64,000 nt of DNA from a bacterium (GCA_016716565.1 JADJWC010000003.1:620001-684000); one strand, 5' to 3'. Numbered from the stretch's first letter, positions 27,340-37,576 are shown. Program-made: numbers and translations. Notes: a model not told the origin generated them from the letters alone.

Positions 27340-28242
27340 TCATTGTTTATCAATATCATTTAATGATTGGTATTCCTGTAATAGCTCCGAAATAATAACT
27401 GAACCTCTTTGCGAAACGTGAACACCATCCGGGATATAACAATCAATTGGTAAAGAAAATGTGCTTAAGTCAACCAACTTTATTTTTTTTGATTCTTTTA
27501 GTTCATTGTACTTTTTACGGAAAACATCCGGTATACGCTCTCTATAATATGGGTGAAGGGGAGTTGATAAAAAGATTAATTCTATTTTATTTTCTTTGCA
27601 AAGAGCTATAATCCTATCCAAATAATCTAAATTTATGTTTGAATATCCATTCACTTTACCATTAGAGTAGTACTGATCTGCTAACTTCTTATTCATTTCC
27701 TCTTCCGATGCACTAACATTTTTGAAGTTATTAATATATCCCTCATGTTCAATTTTTAGAAGCTTTGATATATCTGAGGTGAAAATCTTCTTTAAATAAA
27801 TAATAGGCTGATGTGCATTCCAGGTTAAACATTTGATTCGTTCTGCAATGGGAAGTACAAAAAAGAAGCCCGATGTTACATTAACTGAATGCTTCCCGTT
27901 TATATAATCATCGTAGTAATTGGAAAAATTATGATAGCTAAAACCCAAATAGATTCGTTTGATTTGAGGGTTTGATGAAAGATACCGTCTTAGTTTGTAG
28001 TAAGAATAATAATAGGATTCAGCCGTTGAAGATATATTTATGCTATTTTCAATTAATCTATCATCAATCGCAGTTTGAATATGCGAATCACCAATGAATA
28101 CAGTATTAATGTTACTGTTTAGTCTAACTTCATTTAAGAACAATTCGTGATAAAGATTAAGAAGAATGAAGGCAGCAATAACTATCGATAATAGAAATGA
28201 GAAAAAAAGTATAGTCTTCTTTATGAAGATTTTTAGTGTCAT
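27340..28242 (-). CDS. SGNH-fold membrane-anchored protein, MBOAT partner (copy 2)
   Basis: A 300-residue protein with one N-terminal helix (about 8-30) and a periplasmic domain. TVFIGDSHIQTAIDD (block I, with Ser in GDSH) and CYIPDGVHVSQRGSVIISELL (Asp-x-x-His region, about 268-288) mark an SGNH hydrolase fold. It ends a few bases after the second MBOAT gene on the same strand, making a second MBOAT/SGNH pair in this locus. It is shorter than the first partner and not obviously a recent duplicate. Confidence 0.65.
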   Translation of the reverse strand: MTLKIFIKKTILFFSFLLSIVIAAFILLNLYHELFLNEVRLNSNINTVFIGDSHIQTAIDDRLIENSINISSTAESYYYSYYKLRRYLSSNPQIKRIYLGFSYHNFSNYYDDYINGKHSVNVTSGFFFVLPIAERIKCLTWNAHQPIIYLKKIFTSDISKLLKIEHEGYINNFKNVSASEEEMNKKLADQYYSNGKVNGYSNINLDYLDRIIALCKENKIELIFLSTPLHPYYRERIPDVFRKKYNELKESKKIKLVDLSTFSLPIDCYIPDGVHVSQRGSVIISELLQEYQSLNDIDKQ

Positions 28243-28249
28243 CGTAAAA

Positions 28250-29737
28250 TTAAAATTGAAAATAAATAAATTGCTGTTCCTTGCCGCTGAACCATAAAAT
28301 TGTAATGACCATCAAATAATAAATAGCATATCTTGCCGGTAGTTTCCATTTAAGCCATATATCAGCAATAGCATATTGCTGTCCTCGTCCAAACCATTCC
28401 ACAGTCATAAAGACGAGAATAAAAATAACTGTCACTAATGCATTTTCGATATCCGGAAAACTTGGTGCAGTAAATATTGAAGCGGAAAAAATTCCAGAGA
28501 TGTAATCCAAAGCGTGGGTAATGCTATCTGCTCTAAAAAATATCCAGGTAAACATAACGATGATAAAAGTTGAGAGTGTCTCGATGATTATCAATGAAGT
28601 ATTGCTTTCTCTTAGATCAAATTTCTTGATTAACCTCTTTCTTGGTTTATTAATTATCCTATTAATTAAAAGAAGTAACCCATGCAGAATGCCCCAGACA
28701 ATGAAAGTATAATTAGCACCATGCCACAAGCCAGTTAAAAGCCATGTTAGGGTAATGCTTATAACATAAATGAACCAATCTTTTTTTATCCCCAAAATTC
28801 TAGTGAATTGAATTTTTCTTGTGAGTAAGTAGGCAACTGGAAGAAAAATGTAATCTCTGAACCACGTTGTGAGAGATATATGCCATCTTCTCCAAAATTC
28901 TCTTATGTCCCGGGCAAAATATGGATAAGCAAAATTTTGCATTAGATTAAAACCAAGTAACTTTCCAATACCAATTGCAATATTAGAGTATCCGCCGAAA
29001 TCTGCATATATCTGAATTGTGAAAAGGAAAATACCTGTTAGCAGTGTGCTTCCCGTATATGTATCCGAATTACTGAATATGGTATCGACATAATTAGCAC
29101 ACTGATCCGCTATCACAATCTTCATAAATAATCCCCAGAGTATTTGTCTTAATCCGTCTGTAGCAAGTGTGTAATTAAATCTGCGAATAGTTTGTATCTG
29201 CGGAAGCAGATTAACCGGACGATGTATCGGGCCGGCAAGAATTATAGGAAAAAAGCTAAGCGTTAGTAACACATCTATTAAATTTCTTGCTGCAATTAGC
29301 TTACCTTGATACACATCGATTATATAGCTGATTGATAGAAAAATATAAAAACTGATACCGAGCGGAAGTATTATTTGCAGGGTAGTAATGTTAAAGTTTA
29401 AGCCGAATAAATTTATTATTTCAGAAAAGCCGTCAATAAAGAAATTGAAATATTTAAATAGAACCAGTGTGCCCAGGTTTATCAGCAGCCCCACAATAAA
29501 AATAAACTTACTAAAAGATTTATTCTCTTTATTTTGAACCAGTATTGCTATTGTATAATTTGATGCGGATATAAAAAACAGAAGAAATAAAAATCTCCAG
29601 TCCCACCATCCATAAAAAATATAGCTTGCAATCAGTAGAAAAAGATTTTGAATTTTTAAATCCCGGTGAAAGGCCAACCAGTAGAGGGTAAAAACAATTG
29701 GTAAGAATATCGCAAATTCAAATGAATTAAAAAGCAT
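28250..29737 (-). CDS. MBOAT O-acyltransferase (AlgI/DltB-like), copy 2
   Basis: A 495-residue polytopic protein starting MLFNSFEFAIFLPIVFTLYW. Signature residues are REFWRRWHISLTTWFRDYIF (about 273-292) and WLLTGLWHGANYTFIVWGIL, including the catalytic His. It shares the family plan with the other MBOAT gene of this locus but differs throughout, so two acyltransfer systems may act on different positions of the glycan. It lies eight bases upstream of its SGNH partner. Confidence 0.9.
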   Translation of the reverse strand: MLFNSFEFAIFLPIVFTLYWLAFHRDLKIQNLFLLIASYIFYGWWDWRFLFLLFFISASNYTIAILVQNKENKSFSKFIFIVGLLINLGTLVLFKYFNFFIDGFSEIINLFGLNFNITTLQIILPLGISFYIFLSISYIIDVYQGKLIAARNLIDVLLTLSFFPIILAGPIHRPVNLLPQIQTIRRFNYTLATDGLRQILWGLFMKIVIADQCANYVDTIFSNSDTYTGSTLLTGIFLFTIQIYADFGGYSNIAIGIGKLLGFNLMQNFAYPYFARDIREFWRRWHISLTTWFRDYIFLPVAYLLTRKIQFTRILGIKKDWFIYVISITLTWLLTGLWHGANYTFIVWGILHGLLLLINRIINKPRKRLIKKFDLRESNTSLIIIETLSTFIIVMFTWIFFRADSITHALDYISGIFSASIFTAPSFPDIENALVTVIFILVFMTVEWFGRGQQYAIADIWLKWKLPARYAIYYLMVITILWFSGKEQQFIYFQF

Positions 29738-29788
29738 CTTATCAGTTTTTCTCTTGAATGTTCAACTAACTAATAATTCATTTCCATA

Positions 29789-30703
29789 TTACAATTCTAT
29801 CCCATAATATTCTTTTATTACTTCGGGAATCGACTTGTTCTCTTTCCTTACAATGAGTTCAATGTCATAAACTTTTGCATCGACTAAGAAGCGGTACCAG
29901 AAACCCTGAAGGAAATGCCAGATGAGTCCGGGAATGCCATCAAGGAAACCTAGTCTGAAGATGTAACGGTAGATGAAGTAGAGAAATGGTCTGAGGAATA
30001 GAGGTAAATAGGTATAGAAGTTTTCTTTCAGCCATCGCTTTCTTTTATCCTGATGCTGAGAAAGTTCTGCATTGATTGAAACGGACGTTAAGAATTTATA
30101 CTTAATGTTAAGCAGGTCAATTGCTTCTCTCGTGGCGTAGTTGCTATGCTTGTCCGTCCACCAGGTAAGGTTGTTTAAGTTGTCATCAACAATATCATTT
30201 TGGAAAGTTATCGTTCTGCCGTGTTCAAGCTTTACGTGTTCGTCCATCCATCTTTCTTCATACTTGCCGGAGTTGTAACGCCATAGACGGAGAAGGTAGG
30301 TAGGGTAGTAGCCACCGTGCTTAATCCACCTGTCCATAAAGTAGACTCTTCTTTTAAGAATTACACCTGAAATAGCTTTATTGAGAGTGGAAAGCTTTTG
30401 AGTGATCTCATTTGAAAGTTCCGGAGTAAGATATTCATCTGCATCGAGTCTTAATACCCACTCCGTTTTTATCGGGAGGTTTTCTAATCCCCAGTTGAAT
30501 TGCCTAGCGTGGTTATTCATCCATTCCTTTTGAAAAACTTTAGCACCCATACTTTCAGCTATCCTAACTGTACTGTCTGTAGAAAAAGAATCAATTATAA
30601 AAATCTCATCACAGATTTCTTTTACACTGCGGATGCAGCGTTCGATCTGCTTTTCCTCGTTGAAAGTTAATATGATCAAAGTAATAGGAGAATTACTTTG
30701 CAT
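29789..30703 (-). CDS. Family 2 glycosyltransferase, WaaE/KdtX-like
   Basis: A GT-A enzyme of about 304 residues with ITLIILTFNEEKQIERCIRS at the N-terminus, DEIFIIDSFSTDSTV and VLRLDADEYLTPEL (DxD metal site). The C-terminal part has GGYYPTYLLRLWRYNSGKYE and a hydrophobic helix pair (about 245-285), as in lipopolysaccharide-core WaaE-type enzymes. The ATG at 30703 has AAGG eight bases upstream; a TTG at 30718 is the alternative. The gene overlaps the end of the upstream GT4 gene. The transferred sugar is unknown. Confidence 0.85.
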   Translation of the reverse strand: MQSNSPITLIILTFNEEKQIERCIRSVKEICDEIFIIDSFSTDSTVRIAESMGAKVFQKEWMNNHARQFNWGLENLPIKTEWVLRLDADEYLTPELSNEITQKLSTLNKAISGVILKRRVYFMDRWIKHGGYYPTYLLRLWRYNSGKYEERWMDEHVKLEHGRTITFQNDIVDDNLNNLTWWTDKHSNYATREAIDLLNIKYKFLTSVSINAELSQHQDKRKRWLKENFYTYLPLFLRPFLYFIYRYIFRLGFLDGIPGLIWHFLQGFWYRFLVDAKVYDIELIVRKENKSIPEVIKEYYGIEL

Positions 30704-31880
30704 ATACCAGCCTTTCAAGATTTTCTAAAATTTGTTTTGATAGCTTTTCCCAGCTAAAATTATCCATAATAAATTGACTTCCATTTTTTCCCATCTGTGC
30801 AGGATCTGATTCCAATATTTCATTTATTGCATCTGCAAATTTCTCCGGAGTATTCTCAACCCATTTTCCGCAGTTGTGTATTTGAACTTCTTGCCACGGG
30901 GTATTTGTACTGGCAGCTACCGGAGTCTCTGCAGCAAGAGCTTCTGCATAAGACATCCCGAAATTTTCGTGATGCGAAGCCAATGCAAACACATCTGCAT
31001 TCCTCAAGAATTCAATCTTTTCCGATCCTTCAATCCTTCCGATCAAAAATACTTTTTCTTTCAGACCTAATTTATCAATTAACTGTTCAAGCTTCTTTTT
31101 TTCACCAAAATCCTCCCCCGCAATTAACAATACTATGTCTTCACTTTTTCCTTTATCCTTTGCCTCTTTTAACACTTTACTTATTGCTTCAATCAGTATA
31201 TCAAATCCTTTTACCTCGTGAAGCCTGCCCATCGATACAATTATTTTTTTGTTTGAACAATCAAATCCGCAATACTTATTAAAAAATGTTTTGTCTTTTT
31301 TCTTTTCATTTAATTGAAAGAGATCCGGGCTTACTCCATTGGGTATAACAAATGTTTTAGCGGAAGGATAAACAGCCAGTACCGCTTGTTCCTCGGCGGT
31401 GGAAGCGAGGTGCCAATGCAAATGCTTAATGTATGGCTGTATGAATGTATGAAGCCAGAGTTTTTTAAATGGATTGCCTTGTTCCAAACACCATTTGCCG
31501 AGCTGGCCTTTTGGTGCAATAATTAAAGGTTTTTTTAATAACCTGCTGATAAAGATGGTGAATGGTGTAGGTGCTGAAAATATTGAAACGAGATAAACTA
31601 TATTAGAACTTTTAAGCTCTTTGTATAAATTGAAAAGCATTGATAGTGAAGTGCCCCTTGAGTCCAGCGATTTATAATATTTAACAGACAGTTCATTATC
31701 TAATTTATGAAACACACCGGTTTTAATTTTTAATTTTTCATTACCATTAGCATTAGTAGTTATAACCAATACACCAACACCTTGCTTATTTAATACTTTT
31801 GCTAATTCCAAAGTTGAATAGATAGGACCGCCATAAAAAGTGGAAGGAAAGAATGAGGGAGAGACGAAATTGATATTCAA
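30693..31880 (-). CDS. Family 4 (GT-B) glycosyltransferase
   Basis: An N-terminal Rossmann-like domain with NINFVSPSFFPSTFYGGPIY (glycine-rich start) and the classic C-terminal GT4 domain. VSMGRLHEVKGFDILIEAIS, EKVFLIGRIEGSEKIEFLRN and the EX7E motif ENFGMSYAEALA bind the nucleotide sugar. No ATG is available; the TTG at 31880 puts the N-terminus where the family begins, with AGG seven bases before it (a second TTG at 31895 lacks a ribosome site). It is part of the polysaccharide operon, with donor and acceptor unknown. Confidence 0.85.
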   Translation of the reverse strand: MNINFVSPSFFPSTFYGGPIYSTLELAKVLNKQGVGVLVITTNANGNEKLKIKTGVFHKLDNELSVKYYKSLDSRGTSLSMLFNLYKELKSSNIVYLVSIFSAPTPFTIFISRLLKKPLIIAPKGQLGKWCLEQGNPFKKLWLHTFIQPYIKHLHWHLASTAEEQAVLAVYPSAKTFVIPNGVSPDLFQLNEKKKDKTFFNKYCGFDCSNKKIIVSMGRLHEVKGFDILIEAISKVLKEAKDKGKSEDIVLLIAGEDFGEKKKLEQLIDKLGLKEKVFLIGRIEGSEKIEFLRNADVFALASHHENFGMSYAEALAAETPVAASTNTPWQEVQIHNCGKWVENTPEKFADAINEILESDPAQMGKNGSQFIMDNFSWEKLSKQILENLERLVYAK

Positions 31881-31902
31881 GTAGTTACCTAACAAACTTC
31901 AA

Positions 31903-33372
31903 TTATTTTTTAAGTAAAAACGACTGAATAATTAATATAATCGGAAAATTACGTAACCAATTTACGAGTGTGGAGTTAACGGCGCTATCAATTAATACTA
32001 CCGAGGAAAGAAATCCAAAATAAATCAGTAATTGGCCGCCACCTCTAAGGAAAAAATTCCATAATACACGTTGCATAACACCAAAAACGAAAAAACCTAT
32101 GATGATAGCAACTAAACCACCTGTGAAGTATAAAAAGCCAATTGGTGTCATTGCAACCGATGTTAAAGGAGTACTGCCCCAAACAACAACAGAGAACCAT
32201 CTTCCAAGATCAGCGAGAGGTTTACTTTGCCAAAATAATCGGGGAATAAATGCTTGAAGTGGTACAGTATAAATTTTTTCTAAAAAGTCAGGTGATTGCG
32301 AATCTAAACCCGTATTATCTGCAAAATCAATTGCCTTTGCAGCAGGTAATAAAAAATTGATTCTTTGTACTATACTTGAGAAAATATCCTCATCGCCGTA
32401 AATTATTTTTCTGCTTTTGTTTAGTGTATATGCATCTACAATACTGCTTGCAATATATCCAGGTGTACTTTGGAAATTCACGTCCTGCATTCTTATTATC
32501 CTAAAAGGTTCTATGATCATATATGCTGCAAACAATAAAAAAAATGTGGCTGCAACAAATCCCTTATGAAATTTTTTATGAATAAAGTAATAGCAAATGA
32601 ATAGTATTGCAACTGGAAATATTACGGCTGATTTTAACCCACTTATCACACCAAAATAAATTTCGATGAGGACAATTAATGCAAGCATTATTCTGTAATT
32701 AAAATTGAATCCTTCCTTAAAGAATTTTATAGCAACGAGGATTAAAGAAAAATTTATTAATTGACCTGCTGCATCAATAATGAAAGCGAAAGCGATATTC
32801 TCAGAAAGTGCTTTATCTGATTGAGCATAACCGTAAATTCCAATCTGGATAGCGTACAACCTTGCTAACACACTAATTACAATTAGCGTAATGATGACAG
32901 GCATATTAGGTTTCAACTCTTTCCGGAAATATTTATTTATTCCAAGTGGCTTAACTTGGAGAAAATTGTAAAATCTATCACCGAGTCTGGAGTGATAACC
33001 ACCCCACATTACTATGGCAGAAAGAATTACAAATGACATTGTATAGTTAAGTTGAGCGAACGGATCTGCACCAAGTTGCTTGTAAAGTAATTTATTTGCT
33101 TCTGTTTCGGGAATAAAAAAAATGTAGTTTGTGATTGAAAACCCAACTAAAAATGTAAAAATTGAGGCAAGTACAGCTGGATTTAAGAGCCAGCGTTCAG
33201 GATTATTTTTTTTATAAGAGAGTATCTGATAAGAAACGAATAAAATCAGAAAAATGTTTTTAATAATAAAAGAGATTGAAGGTATATCAATGAAGTCTAA
33301 AATTAAAATGAAGAAAAAGATGAATGAAAAGAAATAAATTGATTTGAAATTATTTTTATTTGTCTTAATCAT
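31903..33372 (-). CDS. Polytopic membrane protein, Wzy-like polysaccharide polymerase
   Basis: A 489-residue protein with about eleven to twelve hydrophobic segments. A large loop before the last three helices (about 290-400) contains PLQAFIPRLFWQSKPLADLG. No conserved catalytic motif is visible, as usual for O-antigen polymerases. Position (next to a flippase gene with a four-base overlap), topology and length make Wzy the best guess. Wzy joins repeat units on the periplasmic side of the inner membrane. Sequence alone does not prove it. Confidence 0.6.
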   Translation of the reverse strand: MIKTNKNNFKSIYFFSFIFFFILILDFIDIPSISFIIKNIFLILFVSYQILSYKKNNPERWLLNPAVLASIFTFLVGFSITNYIFFIPETEANKLLYKQLGADPFAQLNYTMSFVILSAIVMWGGYHSRLGDRFYNFLQVKPLGINKYFRKELKPNMPVIITLIVISVLARLYAIQIGIYGYAQSDKALSENIAFAFIIDAAGQLINFSLILVAIKFFKEGFNFNYRIMLALIVLIEIYFGVISGLKSAVIFPVAILFICYYFIHKKFHKGFVAATFFLLFAAYMIIEPFRIIRMQDVNFQSTPGYIASSIVDAYTLNKSRKIIYGDEDIFSSIVQRINFLLPAAKAIDFADNTGLDSQSPDFLEKIYTVPLQAFIPRLFWQSKPLADLGRWFSVVVWGSTPLTSVAMTPIGFLYFTGGLVAIIIGFFVFGVMQRVLWNFFLRGGGQLLIYFGFLSSVVLIDSAVNSTLVNWLRNFPIILIIQSFLLKK

Positions 33373-34889
33373 CTAGAATTGCTTAACAAATTACTGAATA
33401 AATCCTTTATTCTAATTTTGATCTCTTCGTTTAACATTCTCCAATGAAAAATATAAACTAATACAGTTATGGATAAGGCAATTCCCCAAACTAAAAAATT
33501 AAAATGAATGCCATATAACTCAATTATTAAATATAGCGTAAGAATAAACGGAGCAATTAGTGCAAGATAATACGCTTTTAATTTCCCTTGAAAAACTTTT
33601 AGAATTTTGTTCGTAAAATAATGTGGAAGCAAAACAGAACAAATTATTTCACTCAAAAGAACAGCTATTCCAACACCAGCGAGTCCAAAATATCCCGTTA
33701 AATAGAAGGAAAAGACTAATAAAGTAAAAAAACGTGTTAATGAAATTATTGTTATTTCCCGGAGACTATTGATGCTATACAAAAGATTATACAACCCCGC
33801 ACCAAAGTTAATCACAGATATACTGGCAGAAAGTGAAAGGAAAAGTATAAAATCAAATTTGATCATTCCTTTTGTCCATATTCTAAAAATATTATCAATA
33901 AACGGAATTATAAAAATCAGTCCTACGTTTACAATAACGCCACTGAAAAACCAATTAGCATTGAATGTCATTTGTAATTTTTCTGTATTGCGCTCTGAAT
34001 AATACTTAACTATATCAGGCTGCAGAGGTTGGATAATAAGATTAGTTATCTGTACCGCAGAATTTGTCAGGGTTCGAAGCGTTGTATAAACTGGAACTAC
34101 AGCTGCATTGAATAAATAGGTTACGAGTATAATTATACCATTATTACTAAACTGGGAAACGATCCCACTAATTGTAAGCAGCGAAGATTTTAACAAATTG
34201 TTGAAGCCCAGTTTCCAATTGCCATATTTCCACCAGGGATATACATCCGGCAACAAAACTTTTATTCGATATAAGAACAAAAAATTAAATGCTACCGTAA
34301 ATATTGATATTCCAATCGTTGCATCTAAAATCGAGCCTCGGCTAAATGCAATTATCACAAGAACGATAAATGCACCCAATCTGTTGTAAATATTCCACCA
34401 AACACTTTTTGAATAATAACCGTATGGTATCAATAATTTTGATAAGATGGATGTATATGTACCCGAACTAATCCATGAAATTACCAGTAAGATCAGACAG
34501 ATACTTAAATATTCTTTTTCAACAGTTACTAAATCAAGTCCAAGAAATAAGTGGGATGTATTACTCAGGAATAGAAACAATACAATCAGTAATTGTAAAA
34601 TTCCAATTATAAAAGCAATACGCAGGCTTGAAGCTAAAACACTGCGTAAATTATCTCTGGCAGAGAAGAAGTTAATATTAAATTCGTTTCCAATGTACTG
34701 CTGATGTCCGGTGTCCAAAGTCTGCAATATTATGTATCCGGCATTAAGAACGAGCCATATACCATAAGTTTCATTTCCCCAGAAAGAAAGAAGTATAGGT
34801 ACAAGAAGGATAGCTTGAATAAATCCAAGTGTGAAAGAAATAAAGCCAACAACAACACCGCTAAAAATTCTTTTCTCTGTACTTGCCAA
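33369..34889 (-). CDS. Wzx-like polysaccharide flippase
   Basis: A 506-residue protein with about fourteen membrane helices, starting with KRIFSGVVVGFISFTLGF and a loop NETYGIWLVLNAGYIILQTL typical of the MOP/polysaccharide-transporter family. These proteins move lipid-linked repeat units to the outer face of the inner membrane. The start codon of the Wzy-like gene overlaps its stop, so both are coupled. Another MOP-like gene lies at 48990-50198, so two flippase candidates exist in the locus. Confidence 0.8.
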   Translation of the reverse strand: MASTEKRIFSGVVVGFISFTLGFIQAILLVPILLSFWGNETYGIWLVLNAGYIILQTLDTGHQQYIGNEFNINFFSARDNLRSVLASSLRIAFIIGILQLLIVLFLFLSNTSHLFLGLDLVTVEKEYLSICLILLVISWISSGTYTSILSKLLIPYGYYSKSVWWNIYNRLGAFIVLVIIAFSRGSILDATIGISIFTVAFNFLFLYRIKVLLPDVYPWWKYGNWKLGFNNLLKSSLLTISGIVSQFSNNGIIILVTYLFNAAVVPVYTTLRTLTNSAVQITNLIIQPLQPDIVKYYSERNTEKLQMTFNANWFFSGVIVNVGLIFIIPFIDNIFRIWTKGMIKFDFILFLSLSASISVINFGAGLYNLLYSINSLREITIISLTRFFTLLVFSFYLTGYFGLAGVGIAVLLSEIICSVLLPHYFTNKILKVFQGKLKAYYLALIAPFILTLYLIIELYGIHFNFLVWGIALSITVLVYIFHWRMLNEEIKIRIKDLFSNLLSNSR

Positions 34890-34908
34890 TTTAATGTTTA
34901 ACCATCAT

Positions 34909-35643
34909 TTAATTTTCAAGTATTGCAATGTAATTAGTGTGCTTAAAATTTTCTAAATCATTCTTAAATCTATTAATAGGTAATCTTCCCCAGAATGTCA
35001 GCCTGTAAAACTTATAACCTAATTTTACCAATAAGTTAAAAACATTGCCTAAAGAAAAACCAGCCGCAGCCCAGTTGTTGTTGTATTCAAATTGTATGCA
35101 CCTTATAATTTTCTTCTTCAATGCATTTGAAGCGCCTTCAATTACTTTTGCTTCGTGTCCTTCAACATCGATCTTCAGGAAATCGACATTGCTGATATTA
35201 TTCTTTTCAATGTAATCATCGAGTGTTGTCAGCATTATTTTTTCCCTGTGCAGAAGGGAAGAGTCATATTCGTGAGCAGGATTCAGATGCAGGGAGTTTC
35301 TCTGGTCAAGCTCATTGTAAATAAACAGCTCTGCCTCGCCGGTTTCAGTGTTTAAGCCTGTATTATTTGCAATTAGTTTTCCTGCTTTAATTTCTTTTGT
35401 GAGTCTTGCAGTCAATTCTTTGTAGGCGCTTGCAGTTGGTTCAAAACAATGAATAGTAACCGAAGGAACTAAATTAAAAATATATTCTGCGTATGTCCCA
35501 TCATGTGCACCTGCATCAATTATCGTCATATTATCTTTAATGTAGGAATGCAGGAACTTATACTCACCATTCCTTGAAGGGTTGGAGCGGTCATATCCTA
35601 GAAATGCATTCGGTAAGAGTTTTATTTTTCGAATTATACTCAT
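34909..35643 (-). CDS. FkbM-family methyltransferase (copy 2)
   Basis: A 244-residue SAM-dependent enzyme. TIIDAGAHDGTYAEYIFNLV is motif I, VTIHCFEPTASAYKEL motif II, and NVDFLKIDVEGHEAKVIEGA (about 149-168) the FkbM signature. It differs from the first FkbM protein of the locus in length and N-terminus. Four bases overlap the upstream GT2 gene. A sugar O-methyltransferase role is inferred from context. Confidence 0.87.
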   Translation of the reverse strand: MSIIRKIKLLPNAFLGYDRSNPSRNGEYKFLHSYIKDNMTIIDAGAHDGTYAEYIFNLVPSVTIHCFEPTASAYKELTARLTKEIKAGKLIANNTGLNTETGEAELFIYNELDQRNSLHLNPAHEYDSSLLHREKIMLTTLDDYIEKNNISNVDFLKIDVEGHEAKVIEGASNALKKKIIRCIQFEYNNNWAAAGFSLGNVFNLLVKLGYKFYRLTFWGRLPINRFKNDLENFKHTNYIAILEN

Positions 35644-36722
35644 TGCTTTGCATCTGCAATTTTATAAGTAGTGCGTTTGGAAAGCTTTTTAAAGAAGCTT
35701 TTGAAATTATCCACAAATGAAACAGGAATTATTAATCCTGCAATCGTTATTATTAAAAATATAATCCAGCTATGAAAGAAATTAAAGAACGACAGATTGT
35801 TTTTTACCAGTGATGTTGGTCGGCATCCCAATGCTAAATTAACCGATGCTTTATAAACACCTTCTTTCCTGTACGCATACAGCCAGAACGGGTAAGTATA
35901 AAAATACAGTTGTGAATAAATTTTCCTGATGAAATAATTTATTTCATCTGGCTGAATATGTTCTTTTACACCATCGAGTGTAACTCTGAATACTCTGTCC
36001 AGCCCGCCTCTTTCCTCGTGAATGGTTTTGTTTCTCTCTTTAAGTACATCCATATATGAGTTTGCTTTTTGCTCACCAATTTTAACTGCAGCTGTAACGA
36101 GCGGATCTTTAATCCCGGCTACTGTTCCTCCGTCTGATATTATCTTTGTTGAAAGATACATCTGGAAATAGACCGAACCATCGTGCTTGCTTGTGTTATA
36201 TTTTTTGAATGCATCCTTTTTATATGCAATACCGGCTACAAAGCTGAAGCACCTGAATAATTGTATCGCAGTTTCCGGTCCTTTTCCAAAAACTCCTGTT
36301 ACATTTGTTCTTAAATGTGTGCTGTTCTCAACTCCGTACTCCATCGAATTGCAGAATGTAACTTCAGGGTAGTCAAATTGCTTAATATGATCTGAAAGTT
36401 TTTGAATTGCATCAAGGCCGTTCAATCCATCATCGTTACCGAGAATAAATAAATAATCGCCTGAACCGGCTTCAAGACTTGCTCGAAGGTTTGCATCGTA
36501 ACCTAAGTTCTTAATCTGTCTTATGTACTTAAATTTTATAGGAGTTCCTGACTCTGTTACTTTTTTAATGTATTCAGGAATTTTTGTTTCAGAATCATCT
36601 TTTGAGCAGTCATCCGATATAATAACTTCAATATTCGTATACGTCTGCTCCATTATCGAGTCAAGGACCTTCAGCAGATATTCAGCACGGTTATAATGCG
36701 GTATGCAGATGCTTATTACCAT
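35640..36722 (-). CDS. Family 2 glycosyltransferase with C-terminal membrane helix
   Basis: A 360-residue GT-A enzyme: VISICIPHYNRAEYLLKVLD, NIEVIISDDCSKDDSE and YLFILGNDDGLNG (metal site) in the first 110 residues. The C-terminal third is predicted helical with one hydrophobic segment (about 318-336) that may anchor it to the membrane. It overlaps by one base with the upstream methyltransferase gene. It adds a sugar to the growing unit; specificity unknown. Confidence 0.85.
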   Translation of the reverse strand: MVISICIPHYNRAEYLLKVLDSIMEQTYTNIEVIISDDCSKDDSETKIPEYIKKVTESGTPIKFKYIRQIKNLGYDANLRASLEAGSGDYLFILGNDDGLNGLDAIQKLSDHIKQFDYPEVTFCNSMEYGVENSTHLRTNVTGVFGKGPETAIQLFRCFSFVAGIAYKKDAFKKYNTSKHDGSVYFQMYLSTKIISDGGTVAGIKDPLVTAAVKIGEQKANSYMDVLKERNKTIHEERGGLDRVFRVTLDGVKEHIQPDEINYFIRKIYSQLYFYTYPFWLYAYRKEGVYKASVNLALGCRPTSLVKNNLSFFNFFHSWIIFLIITIAGLIIPVSFVDNFKSFFKKLSKRTTYKIADAKQ

Positions 36723-37570
36723 CAGAACTTTTCGCTTTCATTAAAATCAGGTATCGGTGTTCTTGAATATCTTACTCTGCATTTGCTGCAGGTAAAATAA
36801 TTTTCATCTTCAGCAAGATCACTGTGACATTCAGGGCAGGCGAGTAGAGCGCTTAAATTTACTTTCCTTCTCTTTTTACTTTTTGCGTACTTCCTAAGCA
36901 GTTTCAACCCGGTAGATCGAAGATCGTTTGCCTCAAACTCTTCTGAAATTACATCACTCTGGTTAACCGCGATATTATTTATCCAATCTGCATTCAATTC
37001 AGGATTAGTGACTTTGTACTTTATTTCATTCTCCCAGAAATAACGGACGTGAAAAAGTGCAGGATTGTTATAGAAGAATTTATTCCATGCAGGGATCTTC
37101 TTAACAATATCAAGGCTGTTCAGGTATACATCAGGTTTGGCTGAAGCTTTTTTATGAATTATCAGCTCGCCGTTAACATCCATAATTTCGAGAACATGTA
37201 CATCGTAAGGAACCAATCTTTCAAAGACTGCATTCGGAGTTTCGATGTAGCCAGCCTTTCCTATTCTCTGCAGTTCGTTCAGGAACAATTCCGGTGTATT
37301 GATATGTTCGAGCACGTCGAAAGCTATTACATAATCGAAAGCTTTAGCTTTGAATGGCATCTTGCAGGCGTCAGCTAATACTGTTGGTCTGTCAGCTACA
37401 AGAGGAGAGTATCGGTGTGTAATATCTACAAATTTTTCCAGTAAAACATCGGCGGAAGGATGTGGATTGCTTCCTGAACCGACATCCAGAACCAACGCAT
37501 CGTCTGAAATAGGCAGTACAGCTTTTCTCAAGCTCCATTTTATAAGATTTAATGAATATTTGCCGGGCAT
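36722..37570 (-). CDS. SAM-dependent methyltransferase with C-terminal zinc ribbon
   Basis: A 282-residue protein. The class I SAM fold shows ALVLDVGSGSNPHPSADVLL, FDYVIAFDVLEHINTPELFL and GKAGYIETPN. The C-terminal ~35 residues hold CPEC...CSKC, four cysteines spaced like the Trm112/YcaR zinc ribbon, with the ending YSRTPIPDF. Such fusions are known among polysaccharide-locus methyltransferases. A sugar or lipid-linked intermediate is the likely substrate, inferred only from the neighbours. Confidence 0.8.
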   Translation of the reverse strand: MPGKYSLNLIKWSLRKAVLPISDDALVLDVGSGSNPHPSADVLLEKFVDITHRYSPLVADRPTVLADACKMPFKAKAFDYVIAFDVLEHINTPELFLNELQRIGKAGYIETPNAVFERLVPYDVHVLEIMDVNGELIIHKKASAKPDVYLNSLDIVKKIPAWNKFFYNNPALFHVRYFWENEIKYKVTNPELNADWINNIAVNQSDVISEEFEANDLRSTGLKLLRKYAKSKKRRKVNLSALLACPECHSDLAEDENYFTCSKCRVRYSRTPIPDFNESEKF

Positions 37571-37576
37571 TTAATT

